A DNA stretch of 64,000 nucleotides from Mesorhizobium sp. DCY119 (GTDB taxonomy: Bacteria > Pseudomonadota > Alphaproteobacteria > Rhizobiales > Rhizobiaceae), in NCBI RefSeq assembly GCF_003590645.1, contig NZ_CP031834.1, positions 3,658,501 to 3,722,500 on the forward strand, read 5' to 3'. The notes below the pieces were generated by a model, which had not been told where the DNA came from, made no database searches, and saw only the letters and a list, made by a program, of their open reading frames with translations. The first letter of the stretch is position 1, and every line of letters starts with the position of its first letter. A program made the position numbers and the translations under genes. Below, one piece after another: positions 27,456-41,126 of the stretch.

Positions 27456-29087
27456 CTAATCCAATCGCCCGACGAAAGCACCTAGCGCCGGCAGGGAGAC
27501 GCCACCGGCGTCAAGCCTTGCCTGCGAACCGGGAAGCGCCAGTGCCGTCACCGCTCCGAGTTCCGCCGGCAGTTTCCACACCGCCGGCCCTTCCGCAAAA
27601 TTGACCACGCACAGCAGTTTCTCGTTTCCTGCTTCGCGCAGGAAAGCCAGGACGTCGCCCTCGGCATCGAGGAACTCTATGCTGCCGCTGGCAAGCGTCG
27701 GATGCTCGCGCCGGAATGCCAGAACGGCGCGGTAGTGCGCCAGCACCGAAGATGCTGCACGTTCCTGCACGTCGACTGCCCGTTCACGATGGCTTTCCGG
27801 CACCGGCAGCCACGGCTTTCCCGAGGAAAAGCCTGCATTGGTCGCGGCTGATTCCCAAACCATCGGCGTGCGACAGCCATCCCGGCCCTTGAAACCAGGC
27901 CAGAAGCGGATGCCATAGGGATCGCGCAGATCCTCGAAGGCGATATCCGCCTCCTCAAGCCCAAGCTCCTCGCCCTGATAGAGGCAGATCGAGCCGCGCA
28001 GGCAGGAGAGCAGTGCTATGGCGAACTTCGCGACAGCATCGGTATCGCCGCCAGGCTTGGTCCAGCGCGAAATGTGGCGGGGGACATCGTGGTTGGAAAA
28101 AGCCCAGCAGACCCAGCCGTCCTTCACGGCATTTTCGAAAGCAAGCACGCTCTTCTCCACATGCTCGGCCGAGAACTCAGGGCTGAGCAGGTCGAAGGTG
28201 TAGCACATCTGCAGCTTGTCGCCGCCGCCGGTATAGGCTGCCACCGTCTGCAGCGAGCGCGTGCCATCGCCCACCTCGCCGACAGCGGCGCGGCCGCCAT
28301 ATTCGTCCAGCAGCGCGCGAAAACGCTTCAGGAATTCGAGGTTTTCCGGCTGCGTCTTGTCATGGAGATGATCCTGATAGCCGTAGGGGTTGGTGTCGGG
28401 AATGTCGGTGACGACGCCCTGCGGCATCGGCGGGTTGTCGCGCAGCAGCTTGTCGTGGACATAAAAATTCACCGTATCCAGCCGGAAACCGTCGACACCG
28501 CGCTTCAGCCAGAAGCGAACCGTCTCCAGCAGCGCCGCCTGCACATCCGGGTTGTGGAAATTGAGGTCGGGCTGCGAAGCGAGGAAATTGTGCAGGTAAT
28601 ATTGCCGGCGCGTAGAGTCCCACTCCCAGGCCGGCCCGCCGAAAATCGACAGCCAGTTGTTGGGCGCGGTTCCGTCCGGCCTGGCGTCGGCCCAGACATA
28701 CCAATCGGCCTTCGGATTGTCCCGGCTCGCACGGCTTTCGACAAACCATGGATGCCGGTCGGACGAATGCGACAGCACCTGGTCGATGATGATCTTCAGG
28801 CCATGACTGTGCGCCTCGTCGATCAGCGCATCGAAATCCGCGATGGTGCCGAACATCGGATCGACCGCGCAATAGTCGGAGACGTCATAGCCCATATCGG
28901 CCATGGGCGATTTGAAGAACGGCGACAGCCAGATCGCATCGACGCCGAGCGAGGCGATGTAGGGGATGCGCTGCGTGATGCCTTTCAGGTCGCCGCTGCC
29001 GTCGCCGGTCGTGTCCTGAAAGGAGCGCGGATAGACCTGATAGACAACGCAACCGCGCCACCAATCGGTATTGACCGTGCCTGTCAT
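27456..29087 (-). CDS. aglA: GH13 alpha-glucosidase
   Basis: The ATG at 29087 follows AGGAG and gives 543 residues. It is a glycoside hydrolase family 13 enzyme with DAIWLSPFFKSPMADMGYDVSDY, the nucleophile in GFRLDTVNF, the acid/base Glu in GEVGDG, and FSNHDVPR. This sequence set matches the oligo-1,6-glucosidase/AglA branch that hydrolyses short alpha-glucosides such as sucrose, maltose, trehalose or isomaltose. It lies 21 bases after glgX, so it is probably the last gene of the glycogen operon and could finish off glucans released by GlgX. Its substrate range cannot be fixed from sequence. Confidence 0.87.
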   Translation of the reverse strand: MTGTVNTDWWRGCVVYQVYPRSFQDTTGDGSGDLKGITQRIPYIASLGVDAIWLSPFFKSPMADMGYDVSDYCAVDPMFGTIADFDALIDEAHSHGLKIIIDQVLSHSSDRHPWFVESRASRDNPKADWYVWADARPDGTAPNNWLSIFGGPAWEWDSTRRQYYLHNFLASQPDLNFHNPDVQAALLETVRFWLKRGVDGFRLDTVNFYVHDKLLRDNPPMPQGVVTDIPDTNPYGYQDHLHDKTQPENLEFLKRFRALLDEYGGRAAVGEVGDGTRSLQTVAAYTGGGDKLQMCYTFDLLSPEFSAEHVEKSVLAFENAVKDGWVCWAFSNHDVPRHISRWTKPGGDTDAVAKFAIALLSCLRGSICLYQGEELGLEEADIAFEDLRDPYGIRFWPGFKGRDGCRTPMVWESAATNAGFSSGKPWLPVPESHRERAVDVQERAASSVLAHYRAVLAFRREHPTLASGSIEFLDAEGDVLAFLREAGNEKLLCVVNFAEGPAVWKLPAELGAVTALALPGSQARLDAGGVSLPALGAFVGRLD

Positions 29088-29108
29088 CCGCAACTCCTCT
29101 GAAAAAAC

Positions 29109-31123
29109 TTAGGAAATGTCGACCTTTATTTCATCGACAAACACCAGCGAGCGCCCGCTGACAAGCAGGCCGTTTTCCACAACACGAATATCATTCGACG
29201 ACGGCAATGGGCACCATTGGAAACCGTCGCGCGCAGGCAGCGAAAATGTGGTCGCGCGGCGATCGCGGTTGATCAGTATTGCAATACGAGTCGAATTTTC
29301 ATCACCCTGACCGAGCACCATGGTCAATCGCCGGCGCTCCGGGTCGCTCCAACTGTGCTCATCGAGTTCGTCCCCGTTCTCGGCAAGCCAATGGACATCG
29401 GGAATCTCTGAACCGGATGCTGGCTTTCCGGTCAGAAAATTGATCCGGCGCAAGCCGGGATGCGTTTTGCGCAACATGGCGAGCGCCGCAGCGTAATCTT
29501 CAAGCGCGATGTCGCGTCCTGCCCAATCGAGCCAGGTTATCTCGTTGTCTTGAGCATAAGCGTTGTTGTTGCCGCGCTGGGTGCGGCCGAATTCGTCGCC
29601 AGCGGTCAGCATGATGGTGCCGCGCGAGGCGAACAGGGTAGCGAGCAGAGCGCGCAAATCGTGCCGGCGCTGCTCGATTATCTTCGGGTCCTCGGTCGTA
29701 CCCTCGACCCCGTTGTTCCACGACAAATTCTCGTTGTGGCCGTCGCGGTTCCGTTCGCCATTGGCCTCGTTGTGCTTGCGCTCATAGGCGGTCAGGTCGG
29801 CCAGTGTCATGCCGTCATGGGCGGCGATGAAATTGACGCTGCTGGTTTGCGCGCCCGAGAACACATCGGAAGACCCAGCCAGCCGCGTCGCCAGCGCGCC
29901 GATCATGCCGCGATCGCCACGCCAGAAACGGCGGATATCGTCGCGGTATTTGTCGTTCCATTCGAGAAAGGGCGGCTTGAAGTTTCCGAGCTGGTAGCCG
30001 CCCGGCCCGATATCCCACGGCTCGGCGATCATCACCCGGTCGGCCAGTTCGGCGTCTTCGTTCATGGCCTTGAGCAAAGGCGCATCGGCGTCAAAACCGC
30101 TTTCCGTCCGTCCGAGGATGGGGGCAAGATCGAAACGAAAACCATCGACGCCGGCATGGCGGACGAAATGGCGGAGCGTATCGAGAACCATTTCCTGAAC
30201 GATGGGGCGGTCGCAGGCCAGAGTGTTTCCCGTACCGGTATCGTTCACCAGCCGGCCATCGGATTCATGCCGGTAGTAGGTCTGATTATCCAGCCCGCGC
30301 AGCGACAGTGTAGGGCCAAACTCATCGCTCTCGCCGGTGTGGTTGAAGACGAGATCGAGGATGACCCCGATGCCTGCCTCGCGCAACGCAGCCACCGTTT
30401 CGCGCAGTTCTGCGATGCCACCGGGCGCAAGGCGCGGGTCGAGCGCCATGAAGGTCACCGGATTGTAGCCCCACGCATTACTGAGTCCGAGCGGCGGCAG
30501 GTGGCGCTCGTCGATCCAGGCCGTGATCGGCATCAACTCCACCGCGCCGACACCAAGCTTTTGCAAATGTTTAACAATCGCGGGATGGGCGAGTGCTGCA
30601 ATCGTGCCACGCTGCTCCTTGGGGATTTCCGGGTGCAGCATGGTGAAGGCGCGAACCGGGACTTCGTAGATCAGGCCACCCGGTTTGAAGACCGGTGAAT
30701 GGGGCGAAACCGGCTCGGGCAGAGCCGTTGCCACGGCCTTCGGCATCAGCGAGGCCGTATCGCCGCCCTCGCCTCGCCGCGCCGAAAGCCGTTGGTCGAA
30801 GACATAGGGCCTGTCGATAGCGACCGCATAAGGGTCCATCAGCAGCTTGTCAGGATCGAACCACAGGCCTTGTTCCGGCGCATAGTCTCCATCAGCGCGG
30901 AAGCCGTAGCGCGTGCCGGATTTCTGGCCGGGCAGGAAAACGGAATGGACGCCGTCGCCCTGCGGTTCAAGCTCGATGCGCTGCAGTTCCCGCGCACCAT
31001 CCTCGTCGAAGATCGACACCCAGACGCGCCGCGCAGCGCCCGACCACACGGAAAAGCGAATGCCGTCCGTGCCTATATCGGCGCCGAAACGCGGCGCCGG
31101 ACGGTTCAAATCCGCTGATCCCA

Positions 31124-31124
<1 letters not shown>
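29109..31124 (-). CDS. glgX: Glycogen debranching enzyme GlgX
   Basis: The 671-residue GH13 protein begins with an N-terminal beta-sandwich (CBM48) and has catalytic motifs DLVFNHTGE, GFRFDLAPILGR (nucleophile Asp), MIAEPWDIGPGGYQ (acid/base Glu) and AAHDGMTLADL. It removes the short maltotetraose-type branch stubs left by glycogen phosphorylase. Its start overlaps the pgm stop by one base (TGATG), and the alpha-glucosidase gene follows closely. Confidence 0.93.
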
Positions 31125-32755
<1,631 letters not shown>

Positions 32756-34201
32756 TCAGGCAGTCCTTTTGGAAGTCAACGATCGATAGAGCTGAACGTA
32801 TTTCTGCGCGCTTCGATCCCAGGAAACATCGGCTTTCATGCCCTGCCGCTGGATCGAGGACCAGAGCGCAGGCTCGGCATAGTTTGCTACCGCGCGGCGA
32901 ATAGCATGGCGGAATGCGTCGCCGCTTTCCGGCTCGAACAGGAAGCCCGTCGCGACGCCAGCCGCAAGTGCTGCCTCATTGGCGTCTATGATCGTGTCGG
33001 CAAGGCCGCCGGTGCGGGCAACGATCGGCACACAGCCATAGCGCAGGCCGTAAAGCTGGGTCAGGCCGCAGGGCTCGAAACGCGACGGAATGAGGATCGC
33101 ATCGCAGCCGCCCTGCATCAGATGCGACAGCCCCTCGTCATAACCGACAACGACGCCGACCCGCCCGCGATGGCGCGCAGCACCCGCCAGCAATGCGCCC
33201 TCGAGCCCCTGGTCGCCCGAGCCGAGCACGGCAAGCCGCGCGCCGGAGGCGACAAGATCGTCCAGGGTCGAGTTCAGCACGTCCATGCCTTTCTGCCAGG
33301 TCAGCCGGCTGACCACGCAGAGGATCGGACTGTTGTCATGATCGAGGTTGAAGCGTTCCTCCACGGCGCGCTTGTTGGCGGCGCGAGCCTTCAGCGTTTT
33401 CGCGGTGTAGGTCGCGGCAAGGTGATGGTCGGTCGCCGGGTTCCAGATATCGGTGTCGATGCCGTTGACGATGCCGTGCAGGTCGCCGGCGCGCAGATTG
33501 ATCAGCCCGTCCAGCCCCATGCCGAAAGCCGGCGAGCGAATTTCCTGGGCATAGGTCGGGCTGACCGTGGTGACCGCCCAAGCGGCCTGAAGACCCGCCT
33601 TGAGAAAACCGACGCCGCCATAATATTCGACGCCGTCGAGCGACATGGCGTTGGCTGGCAGACCGAGCTGCGGAAAGATCGACGCCGCAAAGCTGCCCTG
33701 AAAGGCGAGGTTGTGGACGGTGATGACCGAGGGAACGCCACTTGCCTTGCCGTAGCGCATATAGGCCAGCGTCATCGCCGACTGCCAGTCATGGGCATGC
33801 ACGATATCCGGCGCGTAGCCCGGGATCGCACCCGCTGCGATATCCGCACCGACCTGACTGAGTGCCGCGAATCTTCGCCAGTTGTCCGGCCAGTCCGCGC
33901 CGGTCGCGTCACCGTAAGGCCCGCCGACGCGGTCGAACAGATGCGGCGCGTCGAGCACGAGAAGATCGAGGCCGAGAATGGTGGCAGCATGCACCGAAGC
34001 CTTGCCGCCATGCAGGTCCGGATAAGCCAGCAGAGCCTTTTTCTTCTTGAATGTGCCCATCACCGCCGGATAGCCGGGCACCAGCGTGCGCATGGCAACG
34101 CCCTGCTCCGCCAGCGCCAGCGGCAGCGCGCCCGTCACGTCGGCAAGCCCGCCGGTCTTGACCAGCGGAAAAATCTCCGGCGTGACGGAAAGCACCTGCA
34201 T
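32756..34201 (-). CDS. glgA: Glycogen synthase
   Basis: The 481-residue GT5 glycosyltransferase starts [22 protein letters not shown]; Lys-Thr-Gly-Gly-Leu is the ADP-glucose-binding signature. The C-terminal Rossmann domain has [13 protein letters not shown] and [18 protein letters not shown]. It extends alpha-1,4 glucan chains from ADP-glucose. The start is 9 bases from the glgC stop. Confidence 0.95.
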   Translation of the reverse strand: MQVLSVTPEIFPLVKTGGLADVTGALPLALAEQGVAMRTLVPGYPAVMGTFKKKKALLAYPDLHGGKASVHAATILGLDLLVLDAPHLFDRVGGPYGDATGADWPDNWRRFAALSQVGADIAAGAIPGYAPDIVHAHDWQSAMTLAYMRYGKASGVPSVITVHNLAFQGSFAASIFPQLGLPANAMSLDGVEYYGGVGFLKAGLQAAWAVTTVSPTYAQEIRSPAFGMGLDGLINLRAGDLHGIVNGIDTDIWNPATDHHLAATYTAKTLKARAANKRAVEERFNLDHDNSPILCVVSRLTWQKGMDVLNSTLDDLVASGARLAVLGSGDQGLEGALLAGAARHRGRVGVVVGYDEGLSHLMQGGCDAILIPSRFEPCGLTQLYGLRYGCVPIVARTGGLADTIIDANEAALAAGVATGFLFEPESGDAFRHAIRRAVANYAEPALWSSIQRQGMKADVSWDRSAQKYVQLYRSLTSKRTA

Positions 34202-34210
34202 GCGAATACC

Positions 34211-35473
34211 CTAGGTTTCGAGCCTGTCGATCATGTCCTGCGTGATCAGGCAAATGCCTTTTTCCGACACTCTGAAACGTTTTGCGTCAAGCACCGGATC
34301 CTCGCCAACGACGAGCCCTTCGGGAATTTCCACACCGTGATCGAGGACGACCCGCTTCAGATGGGCGTTTCTGCCAACCTTGCAGTCGGGCAGCATCACC
34401 ACATCGTCGAGCGTGGAATAGGAACTGATCCGGGCCCCGGTGAAAATGAGGCTTCGGCGCAGCGTAGCGCCCGATACGATGCAATCGCCCGAGATCAGCG
34501 AGGATATCGCCGAACCACGCCGGCCATCCTGATCGTGGACGAACTTTGCCGGCGGTTTCAACTCGGCATAGGTCCAGATTGGCCAGTCGCGATCGTAGAG
34601 GTCGAGTTCGGGCGTGATGTCGGTCAGGTCGATATTGGCTTCCCAATAGGCATCGATGGTTCCGACATCGCGCCAGTAGGATTGCGTTTCCGCCGACGAG
34701 CGCACACAGGATTTGTTGAAACGATGCGCGACCGCCTTACCGTGCTGGACGATATAGGGAATGATGTCCTTGCCGAAGTCACGGCTGGAATCCGGGTCGT
34801 TGGCATCGCGCCGCAACTGATCCAGCAGGAATTTCGTCTTGAAGACATAGATGCCCATCGAGGCGAGCGCGAAATCCGGCTTGTCGGGAATGCCGGGCGG
34901 GTCGGCCGGTTTCTCAATGAAGGAGATGATGTTGTCCTTCTCGTCGACATGCATGACGCCGAAGCCGACCGCTTCCATGCGCGGCACTTCAAGGCAGCCG
35001 ATGGTCACGTCCGCCTTGGCGTCGACATGCTGGCGCAGCATCAGTTCGTAGTCCATCTTGTAGATGTGGTCGCCGGCCAGGATGACCATGTATTCCGGTC
35101 CGTAGGGCTCGATGATATCGATGTTCTGGTAGACCGCGTCGGCCGTCCCCTCATACCACTGGGTTTCCGAGACGCGCTGGCTCGCCGGCAGAATGTCGAA
35201 GCTTTCGTTTCGCTCCGGCCGGAAGAAGTTCCAGCCGCGCTGCAGATGCCTGATCAGCGAATGCGCTTTGTATTGCGTGGCAACGCCAATGCGGCGGATG
35301 CCGGAATTCAGCGCGTTTGAGAGCGCGAAATCGATGATGCGCGTCTTGCCGCCGAAATAGACCGCGGGCTTTGCCCGTCGGTCGGTCAGCTCCTTGAGCC
35401 GGCTACCCCTGCCGCCGGCCAGCACATAGGCCATGGCATCGCGCGCCAGCGGTTGAGGTCTTTTCGTATCCAT
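34211..35473 (-). CDS. glgC: Glucose-1-phosphate adenylyltransferase
   Basis: The 420-residue enzyme has the nucleotidyltransferase loop [20 protein letters not shown], the regulatory basic segment around [20 protein letters not shown] for substrate binding and a C-terminal left-handed beta-helix ([18 protein letters not shown]). It makes ADP-glucose and is normally the allosterically controlled step, activated by glycolytic intermediates in rhizobia (family knowledge). It is 18 bases from glgB. Confidence 0.96.
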   Translation of the reverse strand: MDTKRPQPLARDAMAYVLAGGRGSRLKELTDRRAKPAVYFGGKTRIIDFALSNALNSGIRRIGVATQYKAHSLIRHLQRGWNFFRPERNESFDILPASQRVSETQWYEGTADAVYQNIDIIEPYGPEYMVILAGDHIYKMDYELMLRQHVDAKADVTIGCLEVPRMEAVGFGVMHVDEKDNIISFIEKPADPPGIPDKPDFALASMGIYVFKTKFLLDQLRRDANDPDSSRDFGKDIIPYIVQHGKAVAHRFNKSCVRSSAETQSYWRDVGTIDAYWEANIDLTDITPELDLYDRDWPIWTYAELKPPAKFVHDQDGRRGSAISSLISGDCIVSGATLRRSLIFTGARISSYSTLDDVVMLPDCKVGRNAHLKRVVLDHGVEIPEGLVVGEDPVLDAKRFRVSEKGICLITQDMIDRLET

Positions 35474-35491
35474 GGCAACCCTCCCAAGTCA

Positions 35492-37708
35492 CTAGTCTAG
35501 AACAAGCTCAAGCATGACTGTCGCCAATGGCGGCAGAAGCATCGTGGCGTGAACGGCACCGTCCTTGCCGGCAACGGCCTCGACCAGGCCGCCATTGCCT
35601 TTGCCGGAACCGCCATAGTCGGATGCGTCGGTGTTCATCACCTCGCGCCACTTGCCTGCCGTCGGCAACGGCACGCGGTAATCGTCGCGCGCAACCGGCG
35701 TGAAATTGGTGATGACGGCGATCGGCGCGCCGCCGGGTGCGCTGCGCAGCCAGGCGAAGACCGAATTTGCGCTGTCGTCGGCAATCAGCCAGGAAAAGCC
35801 TTCCGGCTCGCAGTCGCGCGCATGCAAGGCGGGCCGCGAACGATAGAGGTAATTGAGGTCGCGAATGAGCTGGCGCACGCGGCGATGCGGAAGATGGTCG
35901 AGCAGGTGCCAGTCGAGCTGGCGCTCCTCGCTCCACTCGTCGCGCTGGGCGAACTCCTGCCCCATGAACAGCAGCTTCTTGCCGGGGTAGCCCCACATGA
36001 AGGCGTAGTAGGCGCGCAAGGTCGCGAATTTCTGCCAGTCGTCGCCGGCCATCTTGGTCAGCAGCGTGCCTTTGCCGTGCACGACTTCGTCATGCGACAG
36101 CGGCAGCACGAAATTCTCGCTGAAGGCATAGACCAGCCCGAAGGTGATCTCGCCGTGGTGGTGCTTGCGGTAGATCGGCTCCTTGGCAAGATACTCCAGC
36201 GTATCGTTCATGAAGCCCATGTTCCATTTGAAGCCGAAGCCAAGCCCGCCTTCATGCACCGGCTGCGAAACCTTCGGCCAGGAGGTCGATTCCTCGGCAA
36301 TGGTGATGACGCCGGGATGCGTGCCATAGACGGCGATGTTCATTTTCTGAAGGAAGCTGACGGCCTCCAGATTCTCCCGCCCGCCACGCTCGTTGGGTAT
36401 CCATTCGCCGGCCTTGCGCGAATAGTCGAGGTAGAGCATCGAGGCCACCGCATCGACGCGCAGCCCGTCGAGATGGTATTTTTCGGCCCAGAAAAGCGCG
36501 TTGTTGACGAGGTAGGAAACGACCTCGCGGCGGCCGAAATTGTAGATCGCCGTGTTCCAGTCCGGGTGAAAGCCTTTGCGCGGATCGGCATGCTCATAGA
36601 GCGCCGTGCCATCAAAATGCGCCAACCCATGGGCATCGACCGGAAAATGCGCCGGCACCCAGTCGAGGATGACGCCCACGCCGGCGCGATGCGCGCCATC
36701 GACAAAGCGGGCAAAGCATTCGGGATCGCCGAAGCGTGCCGTCGGCGCATAAAGCCCGGTCGTCTGGTATCCCCATGAAGGATCGTAGGGATGCTCGGTG
36801 ATCGGCATGAATTCGATATGGGTAAAACCGGTGTCGACGACATAGGGTATCAGGCGGTCGGCAAGCTCGTCCCATGACAGGAAAGAACCGTCGTCGCGGC
36901 GCTGCCACGAGCCGGCGTGGACTTCGTAGATCGAGATCGGCTCGCGGCGCGGATCTACATTTCGCCAGTGCTTCCTGTGCGCTTCATCGCCCCATTCATG
37001 GGCAAGCGGCGCAGCGGTGACGGAAGCCGTCGCCGGGCGCAGCTCCGAGCGGAAGGCGAAAGGATCGGCCTTCAGCGGCAGGTTCTCGCCCTTCGGGCCG
37101 ATGATCTCGAACTTGTAGGAACGCCCGGCCTCGATATCGGGAATGAAAATTTCCCAGATGCCGATGTCCTGGCGAAGCCGCATGGCATGGCGGCGGCCAT
37201 CCCATTCGTTGAAATCGCCGACAACCGAGACGCGCCGGGCATTGGGCGCCCAGACCGCGAAATGCACGCCCGACGCCCCTTCGTGCCACAGAAGATGCGC
37301 GCCGAGCTTGTCGAAAAGCCTGAGATGCGAGCCCTCGGCGATGAAATAATCGTCCATCGGCCCCAGCACCGGGCCGAATGTGTAGGGATCGGTCAGCCAC
37401 CACTCGCCGCCGGCATTGCGGGCGCGGTACTTCAGCGGCTGGCGCTTGCGGATAGAGAGCTTGCCTTCGAAGAAGCCGGCATCGTGCCGGCGGGCAAGTT
37501 CGCCGACCTCCTTGCCGGCCAGCGTGAAGACGGTGACGAATTCGGCATGTGGCACGAAGCAGCGGGCGACAAAACCCTTTTCTGCTTCCTGGATGCCGAG
37601 AACGGCGAAGGGATTTCCATGAGTGCCGGCCACGATCGCCGCGACATCGCTGTCCGAGGCAGTTCCGGGCAGCTTATTCGTCGCGGCTTTGGCGCGCGGC
37701 TTGTTCAT
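35492..37708 (-). CDS. glgB: 1,4-alpha-glucan branching enzyme
   Basis: The 738-residue GH13 enzyme has the extra N-terminal N1 domain (about residues 1-110), then a CBM48, then the catalytic barrel with [25 protein letters not shown] (nucleophile Asp), [11 protein letters not shown] (acid/base Glu) and [14 protein letters not shown]. It introduces alpha-1,6 branches into glycogen. The length agrees with full-length GlgB of E. coli type. It follows glgP after 49 bases. Confidence 0.95.
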   Translation of the reverse strand: MNKPRAKAATNKLPGTASDSDVAAIVAGTHGNPFAVLGIQEAEKGFVARCFVPHAEFVTVFTLAGKEVGELARRHDAGFFEGKLSIRKRQPLKYRARNAGGEWWLTDPYTFGPVLGPMDDYFIAEGSHLRLFDKLGAHLLWHEGASGVHFAVWAPNARRVSVVGDFNEWDGRRHAMRLRQDIGIWEIFIPDIEAGRSYKFEIIGPKGENLPLKADPFAFRSELRPATASVTAAPLAHEWGDEAHRKHWRNVDPRREPISIYEVHAGSWQRRDDGSFLSWDELADRLIPYVVDTGFTHIEFMPITEHPYDPSWGYQTTGLYAPTARFGDPECFARFVDGAHRAGVGVILDWVPAHFPVDAHGLAHFDGTALYEHADPRKGFHPDWNTAIYNFGRREVVSYLVNNALFWAEKYHLDGLRVDAVASMLYLDYSRKAGEWIPNERGGRENLEAVSFLQKMNIAVYGTHPGVITIAEESTSWPKVSQPVHEGGLGFGFKWNMGFMNDTLEYLAKEPIYRKHHHGEITFGLVYAFSENFVLPLSHDEVVHGKGTLLTKMAGDDWQKFATLRAYYAFMWGYPGKKLLFMGQEFAQRDEWSEERQLDWHLLDHLPHRRVRQLIRDLNYLYRSRPALHARDCEPEGFSWLIADDSANSVFAWLRSAPGGAPIAVITNFTPVARDDYRVPLPTAGKWREVMNTDASDYGGSGKGNGGLVEAVAGKDGAVHATMLLPPLATVMLELVLD

Positions 37709-37757
37709 GTTCTCAGGTTCCCTCCCACTGCTCTTCCGGCAGCTTCATGCAATCACA

Positions 37758-40226
37758 TCATGCAGGCACGTTCCAGATTTCATTGGCATATTGGCGAATG
37801 GTGCGGTCGGACGAGAACCAGCCCATCCGCGCGACATTGTGGATTGCCTTGGCGTGCCATTCCGGGCTGTTGCGCCAGACGGCATCGACCTGCCGCTGCG
37901 CTGCGGCATAGGCGTCGAAATCGGCGGCGACCATGAACCAGTCATGCTCGTAGAGCCCCGACATCAGCTCACGATAGCGGTTAGGATCGTCAGGCGAAAA
38001 CACCCCGGACGAGATCGCGGCGAGCGCCTGCGACAGTTCCGGCGAGCTTTCGATCACCGCACGCGGATTGTAGCCTTCAGCGCGGCGCTCAGCGACCTGC
38101 TCGGTGGTCAGGCCGAAGATGAAGATGTTGTCGTCGCCGACCTGTTCCTTGATTTCGACATTGGCGCCGTCGAGCGTGCCGATGGTGAGTGCGCCGTTCA
38201 GCGCGAACTTCATGTTGCCGGTGCCCGAGGCTTCCATGCCGGCCGTGGAAATCTGCTCGGAAAGGTCGGCGGCCGGCATCATGATCTCGGCCGTGCTGAC
38301 ATTGTAGTTCGGCACGAACACGATCTTTAGCAATCCACCCACCGCCGGATCACGGTTGATGACCTTGGCGACGTCGTTGGCCAGCTTGATGATCAGCTTG
38401 GCGTTGTGGTAGCTGGGTGCCGCCTTGCCGCCGAAGAATTTTACGCGCGGCATCCAGTCCCGTTCGGGATGCGAGCGGATCTGGTCATAGAGCGCCACCG
38501 CCTCGATGATGTTCAGAAGCTGGCGCTTGTATTCGTGGATGCGCTTGATCTGGATATCGAACATGGCCGAGGGATCGACCTTTATCCCCTGCCGTTCCAG
38601 CACCAGAGAAGCCAGGCGCTCCTTGTTGGCGCGCTTCACGCCGGCGAATTTTTCGCGGAATGCCGCGTCGTCGGCCAGCGCGTCGAGGTCCTTCAACGCG
38701 TTGATATCGTCGAGGAACCTGTCGCCGATCGCCTCGCGTATCAGCCCCGTCAGCCCCGGATTGCACTGGATGAGCCAGCGGCGCGGCGTGATGCCGTTGG
38801 TCTTGTTGTTGATACGGTCCGGGTAGAGCTGGTGAAGGTCGGCGAACACCGTTTCCTTCATCAGTTCGGTGTGAAGAGCCGACACGCCGTTGATCGAATG
38901 CGAGCCGGCGAAGGCCAGATTGCCCATGCGCACGCGGCGCTCGCCATTCTCCTCGATCAGCGAGATGCGGCTGATCTGCTCGCCGTCGAAATCCGCCTTC
39001 GCCCGCGCTTCCAGCAGGATCTGCGCGTTGATCGCGTAGACGATCTGCATGTGGCGCGGCAGCAGGCGTTCGAACAGCGGCACCGGCCAGCTTTCCAGCG
39101 CCTCGGGCAGCAGCGTGTGGTTGGTGTAGGCGAAGGTGCGCTTGGTGATGTCCCAGGCGGCGTCGAAATCGATGCCGTGAACATCCATCAGAAGCCGCAG
39201 CAGTTCCGCCACGGCGACCGCCGGATGCGTATCGTTCAGATGGATCGCCGCCTTGTCGGGCAGCGAATGCAGTTCGCCATACTGGCTGAGATGGCGCTGG
39301 ATGATGTCCTGCAGCGAGGCGGTGGAGAAGAAATACTCCTGCCGCAGCCGTAGTTCCTGGCCGGCCGGGCTGGAATCCGCAGGGTAAAGCACGCGCGACA
39401 GCGCATCCGCCTTGTTGCTCTCGCGCAGTGCGCCGATATGGTCGCCGGCGTTGAATGTGTCGAGCAGGATCGGATCGACCGGCATGCCGGACCAGAGCCT
39501 CAGCGTATTGACGCGGTTTCCGCGCCAGCCGACCACAGGCGTGTCGTAGGCGACAGCCAGAATACGCTCCTGCGGGCGCCAGACGTGGCGCTCCAACCGT
39601 CCATCCTTTGTGGTGATGGACTCGACCGCCCCGCCGAAACCGACCTCGAAAGAACGCTCCCGGCGCTCGAATTCCCAGGGATTGCCATGGTCGAGCCAGG
39701 TTTCAGGCAGTTCGACCTGCCAGCCGTCGTGGATTTCCTGGCGGAACATGCCGTTGACATAGCGGATGCCATAGCCGTGCGCGGGCACGTCCACTGTCGC
39801 CATGCTCTCCATGAAGCAGGCTGCAAGCCGGCCAAGGCCGCCATTGCCGAGTGCTGCGTCAGGCTCCAACGCGGAGATGACATCGAGTTCGACACCCAGC
39901 GAGCCAAGCGCGTCGCGCATGCTCTCCATCATGCCGAGATTGGTGAAGGCGTCGCGCATAAGCCTGCCGATCAGGAACTCGAGCGACAGGTAGTAGACGC
40001 GCTTGGCGCCTTCGTCATAGGCTTCCTTGGTCGCCTTGACCCATTGGTCGATGATGCGGTCGCGCACCACCAGAATGGAAGCGGTCAGCCAATCGAATTG
40101 GGTTGCGACCGACTCGTCCTTGCCGACCCTGTATCGCAGGGCTTTCAGAATCTCTGCGGCAAGGGCCTTGGGGTCGGAATTTTCCAAAATTGGCCGTGGG
40201 AGCTCGGATGTGGATGCAAGCGTCAT
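37758..40226 (-). CDS. glgP: Glycogen phosphorylase
   Basis: The 822-residue GT35 enzyme has the PLP-binding segment EASGTGNMKFALNGALTIGT, in which the Lys forms the Schiff base, plus NGGLGRLAACFMESMAT and RIHEYKRQLLNI. It releases glucose-1-phosphate from glycogen ends. It is the first gene of the leftward glycogen operon, though the frcA gene 116 bases upstream runs in the same direction and read-through cannot be excluded. Confidence 0.96.
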   Translation of the reverse strand: MTLASTSELPRPILENSDPKALAAEILKALRYRVGKDESVATQFDWLTASILVVRDRIIDQWVKATKEAYDEGAKRVYYLSLEFLIGRLMRDAFTNLGMMESMRDALGSLGVELDVISALEPDAALGNGGLGRLAACFMESMATVDVPAHGYGIRYVNGMFRQEIHDGWQVELPETWLDHGNPWEFERRERSFEVGFGGAVESITTKDGRLERHVWRPQERILAVAYDTPVVGWRGNRVNTLRLWSGMPVDPILLDTFNAGDHIGALRESNKADALSRVLYPADSSPAGQELRLRQEYFFSTASLQDIIQRHLSQYGELHSLPDKAAIHLNDTHPAVAVAELLRLLMDVHGIDFDAAWDITKRTFAYTNHTLLPEALESWPVPLFERLLPRHMQIVYAINAQILLEARAKADFDGEQISRISLIEENGERRVRMGNLAFAGSHSINGVSALHTELMKETVFADLHQLYPDRINNKTNGITPRRWLIQCNPGLTGLIREAIGDRFLDDINALKDLDALADDAAFREKFAGVKRANKERLASLVLERQGIKVDPSAMFDIQIKRIHEYKRQLLNIIEAVALYDQIRSHPERDWMPRVKFFGGKAAPSYHNAKLIIKLANDVAKVINRDPAVGGLLKIVFVPNYNVSTAEIMMPAADLSEQISTAGMEASGTGNMKFALNGALTIGTLDGANVEIKEQVGDDNIFIFGLTTEQVAERRAEGYNPRAVIESSPELSQALAAISSGVFSPDDPNRYRELMSGLYEHDWFMVAADFDAYAAAQRQVDAVWRNSPEWHAKAIHNVARMGWFSSDRTIRQYANEIWNVPA

Positions 40227-40342
40227 ATCGCCTCTAGAGCGTTATCGGTAGCCCGTCTTTACGGCAGGGTCCCAGCATCCTCCCGCAATCAATCTAGTCG
40301 ATCCGTCAGGATTTTCAATCGATTCAAAGCGCCGCGCGGATT

Positions 40343-41125
40343 TTACGCAGCCAGCGCTTCTTCCGGCGGGGCTTTTGCCCCCGTCATGAAGGCAACCGCA
40401 TCCGACATCGTATAATCCTTGGGATCGATGACGCAGAGACGACGGCCAAGCCGGTGAATGTGGATGCGGTCGGCAACCTCGAAGACATGCGGCATGTTGT
40501 GCGAGATCAGGACGATCGGAATACCGCGCCGCTTCACGTCAAGAATGAGTTCCAGCACGCGCCGCGATTCCTTGACGCCAAGCGCTGCCGTCGGTTCATC
40601 CAGGATGATGACCTTGGAGCCGAAGGCCGCCGCACGGGCCACGGCCACGCCCTGGCGCTGACCGCCGGAGAGCGTTTCCACCGCCTGGCCGATATTCTGG
40701 ATCGTCATCAGGCCGAGTTCCGTCAGCTTGTCGCGGGCGCGCTTTTCCATCGCCGGGCGATCGAGCATGCGCAGCCACTGGCCCATGAAACCCGGCTTGC
40801 GGATTTCGCGACCCAGAAACATGTTGTCGGCGATCGACAGGGCCGGCGAAAGCGCAAGGTTCTGATAGACGGTCTCGATGCCGGCATCACGCGCCTCCAT
40901 CGGCGACTTGAAGGCGATTGGCTTGCCTTCGAGCCGAATCTCGCCTTCGTCGGGATTCACGGCACCGGATATCGCCTTGATCAGCGAGGATTTGCCGGCG
41001 CCGTTGTCGCCGATCACGGCAAGAATCTCGCCGGGATAGAGGTCGAAATCGGCCTGGTTGAGCGCGGTCACGCGGCCATAGCGCTTGACCAGTCCGCGGG
41101 CGGTGAGAAGCGGTTGAGTGGCCAT
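40343..41125 (-). CDS. frcA: Fructose ABC transporter ATPase
   Basis: The 260-residue ATPase contains Walker A GDNGAGKS, signature LSGGQRQGVAVARA, and Walker B VIILDEPTAALG. It is a single-domain member of the CUT2 sugar family, whose usual members have two fused ATPase domains; Sinorhizobium FrcA is also single-domain. Together with FrcC and FrcB it forms a sugar importer. It starts 1 base after frcC. Confidence 0.9.
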   Translation of the reverse strand: MATQPLLTARGLVKRYGRVTALNQADFDLYPGEILAVIGDNGAGKSSLIKAISGAVNPDEGEIRLEGKPIAFKSPMEARDAGIETVYQNLALSPALSIADNMFLGREIRKPGFMGQWLRMLDRPAMEKRARDKLTELGLMTIQNIGQAVETLSGGQRQGVAVARAAAFGSKVIILDEPTAALGVKESRRVLELILDVKRRGIPIVLISHNMPHVFEVADRIHIHRLGRRLCVIDPKDYTMSDAVAFMTGAKAPPEEALAA

Positions 41126-41126
41126 G

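Noticed and set aside
28074-29102. Open frame antisense to the alpha-glucosidase gene
   Set aside because: No domain or ribosome site; the sense strand is a complete GH13 enzyme.
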